From contig JASFAU010000017.1 in the NCBI GenBank assembly GCA_039704465.1, positions 558,001 to 622,000 of the forward strand: DNA of 64,000 nucleotides, given 5' to 3'. The notes under the pieces are model-generated. The model saw only the letters and a program-made list of their open reading frames with translations. It was not told the DNA's origin and searched no databases. Below, piece after piece: positions 1 through 10,301 of the stretch (position 1 is its first letter; every line of letters starts with the position of its first letter). The stretch is from Plasmodiophora brassicae. Taxonomy: Eukaryota; Endomyxa; Phytomyxea; Plasmodiophorida; Plasmodiophoridae. A program made the translations under genes and the position numbers.

Positions 1-1158
1 GGCACTGCGACCCCGTCGGCGCAATCTACGGCAAGAGAGACGTCTTTCGGGGCGTCTGCAGTTGACGAGTTCGTTCTACCTACCGATCGTGCTGTTATCG
101 ACTTGCGTTCCAGGGTTCACTTTGCTTGTTGACGGCGTTCTAGGTCGGTGCTAACGAAGGTCGGCGGCGTCATGTTCGACTGGGCGCCGCTGGAGCCACA
201 ATATAAACGCACAGCCTATTTGACATGGACCTGTTCGTCCGCGAAATTGCCACACTCGAGTACCGGGCCAGCAGCTTGAAACTTCCGTACTCGCCACCTC
301 CACGTAGCGGGGCCGGCATCCAGCACCAATGACAGTCTATCCGCTCCACAGATCAATACGCATGGTCGAAAGAGGAGCGCCTGGCCCTGTAGTACTGCAG
401 AGCGCGGTCGCCAAGCGCATGCACCCCGTGGTCGTTGCCTTGGTCAGTACAGCACGACGGTCACGCGACCATACCGTATCCGTCAGATGTGCAGATGTCA
501 GGTGCTTGAAACGTCGTTGCGCTCCATCAGGCTCGTTCAGCTTCTGCAATGCTCATCATCATATCCTGCTCGTCCGGGCCGCGGAAGAACGCGTCTCTGC
601 CGGACGCGACATCGTAAGATCGCCCGCATCAGCGATGAGCTGAGCGCCGGCCTTGATCGGCCTCCGCCACAACAGGTTCCCGGGAGGCGACTTCTGCGAG
701 AACCTGCTCCCGCTGCTGCCAGAGCGTGGTGTTCAGCTCGGCGCGGTGCGCCTGCAGCCGGGTGCTTCCACCACCATCGCAGGTTGATGCATATTATGGT
801 CGCGGCGCCGTGCGCATCTGGGGTGTCGGGTGCGTCTGGGGTCTGTTGTTGTTCCTGCCGTTGGGCAAACCGTCACGAACGAACACGACGAGTTGATCAC
901 CGACTGACGTCGGTCTCCCCAGCGACGACACCCGGCTTGGACACGACGATTGCCTGCGCTGACACCAGATTCAGGTACGGCTCGTCGCAACGTTCCCAAC
1001 GCACCAGTCTCCTCCCGTGTCGTGTCACGGTGCGCCCTGTTGTGGCGTGCCCCGCAGACGTGTCACTACTGTCCTCCGATTTGCACGCCCTAATAATGCC
1101 CTAATTGGCAGGTGCTGTGCGCCAGGCATCCACACGGCACACATGCACAGCGGCGGCG
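1..1158. other. No assignable gene (1.16 kb left edge)
   Basis: I see no recognisable protein, RNA or repeat here. Frame +1 is open from the window edge to a TGA at 130-132 (about 43 codons) and could be the C-terminus of a gene lying to the left, but nothing in it identifies a family. Other open frames (for example 487-1104) are arginine/cysteine-rich with no domain and look like GC-driven noise. The 3' end of the OXLD1-like gene bounds the region on the right. Confidence 0.4.
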
Positions 1159-1425
1159 TCATCCGGATCTGGTTGCGTTGTATTCCTCGAGTTCTTGCCA
1201 GTAGACGGTCCAGACGCAGTTCGCGCAGTTGCAGCCGCAGCAGCTCTCCGGCGACGGCTCCTTCGGCGGGTACAACGGGCAGAACGCGCGACACGCCCGC
1301 CGCGGCTCCACCGCGTCGTCGCCGGTGCGCCGCTCGCTCAACCGACGCTCCAGGTCGGCGAACGCCTTCATCCCGGCGCTGTCCCTCGTACTGAGCCACC
1401 TGCGCCACGCTCGCCGGATCGCCAT
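1159..1425 (-). CDS. OXLD1-like small mitochondrial protein (oxidoreductase-like domain)
   Basis: An uninterrupted 88-codon reading frame starts at ATG 1423-1425. The N-terminus (MAIRRAWRRWLSTRDSAG) is arginine-rich without acids until residue 15 and looks like a mitochondrial targeting peptide. The C-terminal part has the oxidoreductase-like signature: a P-P-K-E-P run, then C-C-G-C-x-C-A-N-C-V-W, then an aromatic/acidic Y-W-Q-E-L-E-E-Y stretch (about residues 55-85). Family members such as human OXLD1 and the fungal homologues are short mitochondrial proteins of unclear biochemical role. An ATG farther upstream in the same frame would overlap the divergent U-box gene, so I prefer the start at 1425. 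The domain call is strong from the cysteine pattern; the function is not known. Confidence 0.75.
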   Translation of the reverse strand: MAIRRAWRRWLSTRDSAGMKAFADLERRLSERRTGDDAVEPRRACRAFCPLYPPKEPSPESCCGCNCANCVWTVYWQELEEYNATRSG

Positions 1426-1576
1426 CGACGGCCACAGCGCCGCAACACAAAAATCGGTCGCGACGTCGCCCACATTCCACAGCAGCACATTTTTCAGTGC
1501 GGGAAGGTGTGCCGGGCGCGGAATCACAATCGGCAGCTGCATCCGTTGTCCCGTCATTTTGGTTATTGTTCCGGGG
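1426..1576. promoter_or_regulatory. Shared divergent promoter interval
   Basis: These 151 bp separate the start codons of the OXLD1-like gene (-) and the U-box/FG gene (+), so both promoters and 5' UTRs must lie here or overlap the neighbouring coding sequence. No TATA box or other named element can be supported by eye. Confidence 0.4.
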
Positions 1577-3487
1577 ATGACGTTGCCGAAGGAACGGCTG
1601 GAGTCGTTCCTGTGCCCGATCACGTTGGAGGTGATGGTCGACCCGGTCGTGGCGGCGGACGGGCACTCGTACGAGCGCAAGGCGATCTCGAGGTGGATCC
1701 GTGGGCGGGGACGGGCGACGAGCCCGGTGACGAATCTGCCGCTGCGGTCGCGGGACCTGCGACCCAACTACGCCCTGAAGCAGGCGATACACGAGTTCAC
1801 GGCGATGCACGCCGCGCAGCACCCGCGTCCGATATTTCGTGCGAAGCGGAGGACTCGGAAACGGATTCGAGGCAAACCCAAATCCGAGACGACGTCCCAG
1901 ATCACTCTTGAACAAATGTTCGGGGAATTCTCGGAGACCCTCTTCACATCGCCACCAGGCTCGTTGCCGTCGTTTCCGAATCCGTCTCCAGTTTCCCCGC
2001 CCTTTTCAGCAGGCCTGAACAGTGGTACGTCGCCATTGCCATCGACGCCATCAGCACGACAACCATCGAACCAGTCGCAATTTGCGACTGCCTCCTCGAC
2101 TGCTTCCCGTTGCGAGGCTTTAGTGTCCGGATCGCCTGGTCCGTTGGTGCCTCCAACCCAGGAGCCGTTTCAGTTTTCGTTTGGGTCGTCGTCCTCGTCA
2201 TTCCAGACTGCGTCTCAAAATGGTGACCGCTCTAAATCGCAGACGAAATCGGCCCCTTCGTTGCCATCAGACCAGCAGGCTTGTTCGTTTTCGTCTGGGC
2301 TCCCAGGCCAGATGCCATGTAATGCCTTTGCAATGCCTGATTTGCGTGCACCTCCAGTAAGCTCGTTACCGTTCGACTGCGGGTCACTATCGATCGGACA
2401 ACCGAAGGGCGGTACTACCGCTTCGTTCTCGCTTGGGTCGCCGTCATCCAGCCAGCCATTTTCTTTGTCGAATGGCACAACATCATCGCCGTTTGCCCCT
2501 TCGTTCTCCGGCAAGTCGTCAGCTGATCCGGTGTCGACTGTCGAATCGTCGTCGGCTCAGAAGATTGCACCATCCAATGCCTCGATTGCGCCCGGAACGT
2601 TCTCGACGCTGTCAAGTGCGCATTTGGCGTCCGTCCTATCACAGCCTCGCATTGCAAACGGTTCGCCACTGTTTTTCTCGTCACCAACGAACAAAGCTTC
2701 TTCAGAGCCAGCTCCGTCGTTCGCGCCGGAACCATTCCCATTTGCTCCGTTGTTCACGATTGGGTCGTCGTCGACCCGCCCGAAGGCAAGCACAGGTTCA
2801 GTTGCTCTCGGACATTCGGCATCGTCGCCGAGCGCACCAAGCGGCATCTCGTTCGACAGATCATTGACGAATCGGTCGACAGCGGGTGCAGCAATCCCAT
2901 CGACGACCAGTACGAACTTCGCGTTTGGTTCATCAGGTTCAAACCAATCGGATGCGACGCCAGTTTTGTTTGGAACGTTGTCATCAACCGAAGCACCGGC
3001 CGACAAGCCACCGTCTGTCATCGATGCACTTCCATTTCAGCAAGCAGGTTTCAGAGGGCTCTTTCCATCATCATCATCATTGTCGACGAGCAACACTGTC
3101 CCGGTCACGTTCGGGGTCACTGACTCGCAACCTGCAAGCGGGACGTCGGTCTCCTTCACTTCAGCACAGGCAACGTTCTCTTTCGGAGCGCCGTTGAACG
3201 AACCCGCGTTGTCTACCGGTCGCGACAACGTCCTGTTCACATCCGGGACGTCGTCAGCAAGGTTCCCTGGTCACCAAGTTACAGGCGAGTCTCTGTTCAC
3301 CGTCGGGCCAGCACTGACAACGTCCTCTCTCGGGCCGGCGTCGTCGAACGATCTGGCGCCATCTGCCGCCCGCAACGGTCTCCCGTATGCGTTTTCGTTT
3401 GGGCCGCGGACCAGTGACGGGTTCGAGCAGTCGCTTGACACGTCGTCGTCGTCGCCGTCCAACCGTAAGAGGCCTCAGAACACGTAA
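1577..3487 (+). CDS. U-box protein with nucleoporin-like FG-repeat tail
   Basis: Single-exon 636-residue protein from ATG 1577; the same frame is open upstream, but the U-box begins directly after this Met. Residues about 7-75 form a U-box (C-P-I-T-L-E-V-M-V-D-P-V, then G-H-S-Y-E-R, then R-D-L-R-P-N-Y-A-L-K), the fold of E2-binding ubiquitin ligases. A basic stretch (R-A-K-R-R-T-R-K-R-I-R) follows at about 85-98 and could be a nuclear localisation signal. The remaining 500-plus residues are Ser/Thr/Pro-rich and disordered, with scattered FG dipeptides in nucleoporin style (F-S-F-G, F-A-F-G, L-F-G-T, T-F-G-V, F-S-F-G-A, F-S-F-G-P). U-box plus FG tail is not a standard architecture known to me. 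Inference: a ubiquitin ligase acting at or through the nuclear pore. The domain call is firm; the pore link rests on composition. Confidence 0.8.
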   Translation: MTLPKERLESFLCPITLEVMVDPVVAADGHSYERKAISRWIRGRGRATSPVTNLPLRSRDLRPNYALKQAIHEFTAMHAAQHPRPIFRAKRRTRKRIRGKPKSETTSQITLEQMFGEFSETLFTSPPGSLPSFPNPSPVSPPFSAGLNSGTSPLPSTPSARQPSNQSQFATASSTASRCEALVSGSPGPLVPPTQEPFQFSFGSSSSSFQTASQNGDRSKSQTKSAPSLPSDQQACSFSSGLPGQMPCNAFAMPDLRAPPVSSLPFDCGSLSIGQPKGGTTASFSLGSPSSSQPFSLSNGTTSSPFAPSFSGKSSADPVSTVESSSAQKIAPSNASIAPGTFSTLSSAHLASVLSQPRIANGSPLFFSSPTNKASSEPAPSFAPEPFPFAPLFTIGSSSTRPKASTGSVALGHSASSPSAPSGISFDRSLTNRSTAGAAIPSTTSTNFAFGSSGSNQSDATPVLFGTLSSTEAPADKPPSVIDALPFQQAGFRGLFPSSSSLSTSNTVPVTFGVTDSQPASGTSVSFTSAQATFSFGAPLNEPALSTGRDNVLFTSGTSSARFPGHQVTGESLFTVGPALTTSSLGPASSNDLAPSAARNGLPYAFSFGPRTSDGFEQSLDTSSSSPSNRKRPQNT

Positions 3488-3940
3488 AGCACCGAAAGTA
3501 TGATTGGGTTTAGTAACGTGCGTCACCAGGCGCAATCAGCCATCGCCCAGTGCCCACCTGCGTACCGACCGTCACCGTCCCACTCCTGGGTCTTCCCTTC
3601 CCGATAGTAGTCCCAGGGCATTAAGCGCATAGGTGTGCTCTAAGTGAGCCCAAGGGGCCCGCCTGGCCTATCGCGGCGGCCCCTGTCATCGTATATGCAG
3701 TGACAGCCGGTGGCGACTTCATCGGCATCGCGATCCGACCGCCACTCCATCCGATTCAGGAGCCTGCTGATTCTCATGTTACCGACCTGGCCATGCCCGC
3801 ATTTCACCATCGCGAATTCCATTGTCGTGTCTGCGACGCGCTATGTGGCCTTCAAATCTCGGCCGACACCATTGGCATCTTCGCGATCACCTGCCGGATG
3901 ACTCGACTAGCTCACCTGGTCGGAACGTCGATCACCATTG
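3488..3940. other. Intergenic, nothing identified
   Basis: About 450 bp between the U-box/FG stop and the next plus-strand gene. Short open frames exist on both strands but show no domain or consistent coding character. Confidence 0.4.
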
Positions 3941-4811
3941 ATGGCCGCCCCGCGTCGCACCCTCTGGCGCTTGCTTAAATGCATCGCCCTATTCGCCACC
4001 ATCACGTTCCTGTTGCTGGCCGTCCTGCATGTCACCGTTCAGGTGTCTTTGTCGTGCAACTTAGACTACGCCGGCATCGTCATTTTCGTTTCGTTTACCT
4101 ATCTCTGTTTGAGATCGCCCCTGTTCTACGTGCAGAACCGTTACGACCAGTTTCCGTGCGACGCGAGCCGGACGCGTTCGGTGAGCTCATCGGGCACCGT
4201 CGCCAATGCGGTCGGCGCGAACGTTATCACGCAGGGATTGGCTCCATTGGCCGTGAACGTGACCAGCAGGTGGTTGTCCACCCTCGAGACGCTGTCATTT
4301 CACGCTGTCGGCAACGTTGACAGAACTTGCTCTACTGGGAGCAGGCCACATCAGCGTTGGACGTGCCCGACGAAACAATCGACGTGTTGTTCAACGACGA
4401 TATCCGTCGGCTCATTCAGATCGAGGTCAACGTCGCGTTCAATCTTAAGGTTGACCCTATGTACCGTGTGGTGGGACCTGTCTAACGAAACCGCCCAGCA
4501 GGAGCCGTTAGCATTGCAACGAGACGCCCGGGAACTTCAGGTCGCCGTACTGTGGTCGTTGGTCAACTGACGGCAACGGCGTCCAGCAAACGTTTGCTGC
4601 TTCGTCAACTGAGACCAGGTCCGCATCACTGCTCGGCGTGCATCCGTCCCTTCTGATTCGTGACGTGTCCAGCATGATGACGGCGGATGTGTCCCTGCGC
4701 TCCATGACAACGCCCATGTTCAACGAGCTCTTGAATTGCGTGCATGGCCGACGAACAGTAATCTCAGGTCAGCGTCGGCCGCAACAGGCAATAATTATAT
4801 GGATGATTTAG
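3941..4811 (+). CDS. Predicted membrane protein of unknown family, 3 exons
   Basis: ATG 3941 opens a protein whose N-terminus is a basic patch (APRRTLWRLLK) followed by a strong hydrophobic helix (about residues 14-35, IALFATITFLLLAVLHVTV), so a signal anchor or signal peptide; a second hydrophobic stretch follows at about 45-62. Reading frame is kept by two modelled introns, 4259-4323 and 4461-4540, giving about 241 residues and a stop at 4809-4811. Exon 2 is rich in acidic and aliphatic residues (L-Y-W-E-Q-A-T-S-A-L-D-V-P-D-E-T-I-D). No family recognised. The gene ends 17 bp from the convergent PROPPIN stop. Exon 3 and the second intron are the least certain; part of the 3' end could be non-coding. 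Confidence 0.45.
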
Positions 4812-4827
4812 AACGACTGAATACAGT

Positions 4828-6124
4828 TCAAGACACATCGTCATCATCGTCGTCATCGTGTTCTTCGTCTGCCGGTATCGGCGGGTCGTAGACGACGGCG
4901 CCGACCTGCAGCGATTTCGGACGATTTAGGGCGTGCTCCTCAACGAGTCGGAACGACCCATCAACGTTGACGACGAATTCCAACAGGATCACGTCGTCGT
5001 CGCCGTCGGTGATGATGAGCAAGCGCTGGTCAACCCATCGCCCAATGCATCGCGTTCTTCTCCGGTTCCTCTGACCGGCTAGGCGAACCTACGTTTGGCA
5101 TCAGCAATGGGGCACCCAACAGTCAGACTCTGCGACAACCTGGAACCCAGATCTCGACATCACTGACGACAGTATGCTGCCCGATGACGACGACTTAACC
5201 TATGTGGAACGTTAGGCACGACGGCGTCTGACCATAACGAACGTCGCGTTACGAGAGTTTCAGGCGCGAGGACGTACACGTGGACGGTGTCGGTATCAGA
5301 TGTTGACGACAGGAAGTGACCGGCGGCGTCGAACGCCAGTGAGGACACGCGAGCGGACGTAATTCCTCTGCGGAACTCGTGCAAGATCTCGCCGGTGCCA
5401 ACGTTCCATACGCGAATAACCGTGCCACGAAGCGACGCCGTTGCAACGAGCGTCCCGGGCGCGTTGAACGCCACGGCGGCCAAGGCTGTGCCATGCGCAT
5501 GGATCAGCGTGTGCACGCGCACCAGGTCCAGGTCGAGCAGCGCCAGGCTCGACTCGTGCGTCGAGATCGCCAGCATCCGTCGGACAGCATTAACGGCACT
5601 CGTCCCCGTTGCATTCATCGGCGTCGTCTGCGATTGCATCGACTGCAGCGTCGACAGGTCGAACACGTGGAACGACGTCTCCAGGACAGCCACCAGCCTG
5701 CGATACGTCATCAGCGAGGGATGCTGCTGTTGACGTGCCCGTGGGAATGGCAACCGTGTTGGCAACAGGTGAACAGCGACAACGGACGATCGGAAATCGA
5801 AGTCGGCGACGGCATCGCCGGTCTGCGCGTTGACGAGCCGCAACCGTCTGGGGGAGAACGCGGGGTCCTCCGCAGTGCCCACCAGGGCGACTGTAGAACA
5901 TCAGCGACTGGCGGCAACATCGGTTGATATGCCCTGCCCGTCTATGTACCGAGGGGCGTGTCCTCCAGCTGGGCCATGCGGCATGCGCCCGTGCCGGATC
6001 GGTCGACGAGCACGCCGAACGGACGGATCTGGTAGATGGAAAACGAGCGCGCGCGCCCGACCAGCACCGCCGTCGACGCCGCATTGAAATCGGCGCAGAG
6101 CAGAGCGTCGCCGCCGGTGGCCAT
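4828..6124 (-). CDS. PROPPIN (Atg18/WIPI family) WD-repeat phosphoinositide effector
   Basis: Three exons: 5950-6124, about 5200-5890, and up to about 5088 down to 4828. The 59-bp intron 5891-5949 is well supported because it joins L-E-D-T-P-L to V-A-L-V-G-T in the pattern typical of the family; the boundaries of the second intron are approximate. Diagnostic features are the blade-5/6 strand L-V-A-T-A-S-x-x-G-T-V-I-R-V-W and the F-R-R-G motif (family L/F-R-R-G), which binds PI3P and PI(3,5)P2. The last blade is in exon 3 (R-C-I-G-R-W-V-D-Q-R-L-L-I-I-T-D-G-D). The C-terminus ends in a run of seven aspartates. Members act in autophagosome formation and endolysosomal membrane traffic. Which subfamily (Atg18, Atg21/HSV2 or WIPI3/4) cannot be decided here. 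Divergent from the acyl-CoA synthetase (143 bp between starts). Confidence 0.85.
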
Positions 6125-6267
6125 CAGCGGCGGAGAGTGCCGAAGATGGCCTCAGTGGCGGGGGCGCCCCCCCGGACTCCGTGGCGGACTTGGGGCGGGG
6201 CGACGTGCCACTTGGCGGCACGTGGGCCGTGGCGTGCTTCGGCTGTTCATTTCGGCGGCAAACGACA

Positions 6268-8929
6268 ATGGGTGCCTCGCAGTCCACCGATGCGTTCGAC
6301 TACGAGAAGCAGCTGGAGTCCGACACGACGCCGCAGTCGACGGCCGTCGGGCACGCGCGCCCCGACACCGACCCGAAGGTCTGTTCCCCGCCGCGTCGTC
6401 GTCGTGTCGTCCCCGCCCCGTTCTGATCGGCCCGCCCCGCAGGAGTACACCGAAATGCGACGTTTCCTGAAGTACGAGAAGGCCAACATGAAGTACGTCA
6501 ACGAGGGCACGCCGGACGAAATCCGGTCGCTGTGGCAAGCGCTGGCGTACGTTCGGGATATCGCGCCGTTGTTGCGTTTACTCGCCAGACGTGCTGACTT
6601 GCGCCCCAGGAAAACCGCTGCACGAGTCCCGTCGAACCCTGCGTTCGGGACGCGCGTCTTTGACGACATCTCGAATGGGGATTTCAAATGGCAGACGTAC
6701 CAGGAAGCGCTCGACCAGGTACGGGAGCGGTCCTTACCACAAACACGCGCAACGCGCTGAGTCGCTGTAGTCGGTGGCTGTCGGCCGGGGCCTCGTGTCT
6801 CGCGGTCTCGTTGCGGGCAATAACGTGGGCCTGTTTGCCGCCAACCGTGCCGAGTGGATGATAACGGCATTCGGGGTATGGTCACAGCGCATGCGCGTTG
6901 TCCCGATCTGTGAGCACTTCGCGTCTCATTGCTTGCGTTCACATTCTCATGAAGGAATCATGCAGACTCCACGCTCGGGCCGAACGCCGTCGAATACATC
7001 GTCAACCATGCCGAGCTGACCATCATCTTCGTCAGCAAGGACAACATCAACGAGGTTCTGTCCATCGTCGACAAGACGCAGGTTGGTTTCTCTTTCGCAG
7101 CAGCGTGTTGTGCAACGGTCGCTGACCTACCGATTGCCGCTCGCAGATCAAGCTGTTGGTCCAGTTCGACGTCAACGAGTCAGCGTACGGCAACGCTCGC
7201 GATTCTATCGACGAAGCGCATCGGGCAAAGGCGGAGAAGGCTGGCGTCAACTTGATCGGGTTGTCGGATTTGATCGCGGAAGGTGATTTGCTTCAAAACG
7301 GTCATCCGGTCTGTTTCGGCGTTTGACGCCAATAATGATAGGCCAGAGACGTACCGACGTGGACGTTGTCGAACCGTCCGATGACGATCTTGCGTACCTG
7401 ATGTACACGTCGGGAACGACCGGGCAGCCGAAGGGCGCAATGGTTTCGCATGGCAATGTCGTCGCCGCCGTTGCCGGCGTTGAGAACTCGGTCAACGTCC
7501 TTCCGACGGATAGCTACCTGTCGTTCCTCCCGTTGGCACACATCTTTGAGACGTGCGTTGAGGTACGCGCACGCGAGCGCCGGCAATGGGGTAGCGCGCC
7601 GCTGAGTGTTGCCACCAGGTGGCTATCATTGTTCGAGGTGGGAAGATCGGATTCTGGCAAGGGAACATCAAGAAGCTGACCGAGGACCTGGGCGCCCTGC
7701 GTCCGACCGTCATGGCCGCTGTCCCGCGCGTCTTCCAGCGCATCTACCAGACGGTGTTCAGCACGGTCAACAGTGCCGCCTGTCTGAAGCGGACGCTGTT
7801 CCTGCGCGCCTACGCCAGGCAGACCGAGGCGGTCCGTTCGGGAGCGGGGCGCTCCTCGATCTACGACTCGCTCGTGTTCTCGCCCGTTGCCGCCAAAGTC
7901 GGCCTTGGCAACATCCGCGCCATTGTGTCGGGTGGCGCGCCCCTCCCGCCCTACTTGTTCGAGTTCATGAAAGTCATCTTCAACTGCATCGTCGTCCAGG
8001 TACGCTTGGTCGACGGGTGCTGGGTCTCTTTCTCTCCCGTCTGAATCGCTGCAATAGGGATACGGCCTGACGGAGACGTCGGCTGGTCTCACGATTACGC
8101 TGGGGACGGACCGCAACGCCGGCCACGTTGGTCCACCTGTCGCCTGTGTCGACGTCCGTCTTCGGTCGATCCCCGAGATGGGCTACAAGGTCACCGACGC
8201 GCGTCCTCGCGGTGAGATCATGGTCCGCGGCCCGAACGTGTTCCAAGGTCAGTGTCCGCGTCAGGGACATTGGGTGCGACGCGACTCACATCTCGTCCAG
8301 GATACTTCAAGAACGAGCAAGCCACGAAGGAGTCGTTTGACGAGGACGGGTTCTACTGCACGGGCGATGTCGGCAGGTGGAACCCGAACGGGACGCTGTC
8401 CGTCATCGACCGCAAGAAGAACATCTTCAAGCTGTCGCAGGGGGAGTACGTCGCGTCGGAGCACATCGAAGCCGTCTACGGCAAGTCCCCGCTCGTCGGC
8501 CAGCTCTGGATCTACGGCAACAGCTTCAAGTCGTTCGTTGTCGCTGTCGTCGTCCCGAACGGCGAGCGGTTCATCGAGATCGGCACCGAGCGAGGGTGGT
8601 ACAAGGGACCGGCGTTCGGCCGCGAGGGCTTCCCGGAAGCGTTCGCCGACATGTGGGCCTCGCACCACGACGACCTGAAGAAGGTCCTGGTCGGGTCGCT
8701 CAACGACCACGCCTCGGCGCTGAAAGGGTTCGAGAAGGCGCGCGACGTCCACGTCGAGTACAACGTCAACCGCACCGGGTTCGGGTTCACCGAGGAGAAC
8801 GAATGCATGACGCCGACGTTCAAGCTGCGGCCCCCCTTCCTCCTGAAGCGGTACCGGAACGAGCTGCGCGAACTGTACGCCAAGAACGGTGAACCGCCGG
8901 CCGCCGACGAGAAGTGGCCCGGCGAGTAA
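6268..8929 (+). CDS. Long-chain acyl-CoA synthetase (ACSL/LACS type), 10 exons
   Basis: Exons 6268-6378, 6443-6546, 6610-6718, 6771-6909, 6966-7081, 7147-7282, 7342-7562, 7619-7999, 8058-8247, 8301-8929 join in frame to 711 residues, the usual family length (about 650-720). The nine introns are 52-65 bp, all GT-AG. It carries the AMP-binding motif [11 protein letters not shown] (about 259-270), the G-Y-G-L-T-E-T motif (about 440) and the FACS signature [10 protein letters not shown] (from about 516) with [15 protein letters not shown]. It activates long-chain fatty acids with ATP and CoA for lipid synthesis or beta-oxidation. The N-terminus M-G-A-S-Q-S has the MGxxxS pattern of an N-myristoylation site, which suggests peripheral membrane attachment (inference). 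It fits the acyl-CoA oxidase in the same block. Confidence 0.95.
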
Positions 8930-10301
8930 TCGGTTCTCGCAACGTCCCCTGTTATAGTAAACTCGATAGTGCCGCCCAGCCACTGGACGTCCACAGACGC
9001 GTTCGGGCAGCAGCAGCACCACCCTGACCCGTCATCACTTGCCGAAGGAATGTCGTGACCGTCACCGGGACGTGGTGCGTGTTATTATTATATAGCTATG
9101 GCAGGTTAGGCAGGGTACTGTACAAGAAGACGGGCGCCCCCGTCGCGATCGTCGATTGTTCGTTCTAGTTGTCGCGTTTGCCGGGCATCTCGTTCTGCGC
9201 GCCGGTAGGCGGACGTCAGAGCGGAGCGTACGGCGTTCCCCCGGTCGTACGTACCTGTCGGTCATCGTCGATCTCGAGTATGGGTTCGAGGGTGGGCGGC
9301 GGCCGCGTGGGCGTGACGCCGCCGGGCGTCGTCGGCGACTTGGGCACATGATACGACATCGTGGGCGACCTGGGCGCCGGCGACGGCCAGCATTCGTCAT
9401 AGGGGCGATGCCGCCCGGCGACCTGACTCATGGCGGCACGTCGCAACGAGCGCGCGGCGCACGTCGCGACACGAAAGCACGGGGGACGGACGACGGGTCG
9501 CCGCTTGTGACCCCCAAAAATCTCAGACCCGGGCCACACACCCACGACGTCATAGCGTTACGTACCGTACGACGTGCGCGCGAGGTCCGGCCCGGGCGAC
9601 GCGGCCCGATGCGTTTTGCGCCGCGAACCCAAATATCTCCACCCGCACAGTGTGTGTTACACGCGGCTTCGGCCTGCCGAGAAAGGGCGGGGTGGATTTT
9701 GCGGCCCACCTCGAACCACCTGGCAACGCGCCGTCTGTCAACATCATCGCACCCGAGGTCAAGACGAGGTGACGGTTCCATCCACTGTTCGTATTGCTGG
9801 GAACCGGTGAATACACTTGCAGACGACACCCAGTGTTATCCTATTAAATGCGAAAGGCTGACTTCCTGGCACTGATTTGATCTATGAACATGCAGGATGA
9901 CGCCAGCGCCCTGTCGGCCTTGGCTGTAGGCGATCGTCGATGGGTGACTGCGCATAGACCACAGGCGCACTGATGATTACAATGTCGATGAGCAGCGCAG
10001 CACAATGGCCAGATGTGTGGATGGAGATATGCGGGACCCTGGAGTCAAACGGTTACCCTCGGGATTCCTTCTTTCGCACGATAAATCAAGTTAAACATGG
10101 GGCCGTCACGCCCCTGTTATAATGGCAGGTTTCGCCCGAATACAGGTGGCCCCACTGCATTACTAGTTTGCATACAAGGTACGCGGAATTGATCCCTGCC
10201 TACGCATGCACCCATGGGTCCAGCTTAATGCCAGTATCAAGACGTCGGCTGGATCGTCGTGCCTAGACGTAGGGGGGCGTAGATAGGTTACCATAGCCAG
10301 C
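8930..10301. other. 1.37 kb intergenic interval, no confident gene
   Basis: No domain is recognisable. The best candidate is a minus-strand frame at 9216-9545, whose C-terminal half is Pro/Thr-rich with an acidic L-E-I-D-D-D patch and could be an exon of a disordered protein; codon and domain evidence are too weak to call it. The rest probably holds the 3' UTR of the synthetase and the promoter of the pseudophosphatase. Confidence 0.4.
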
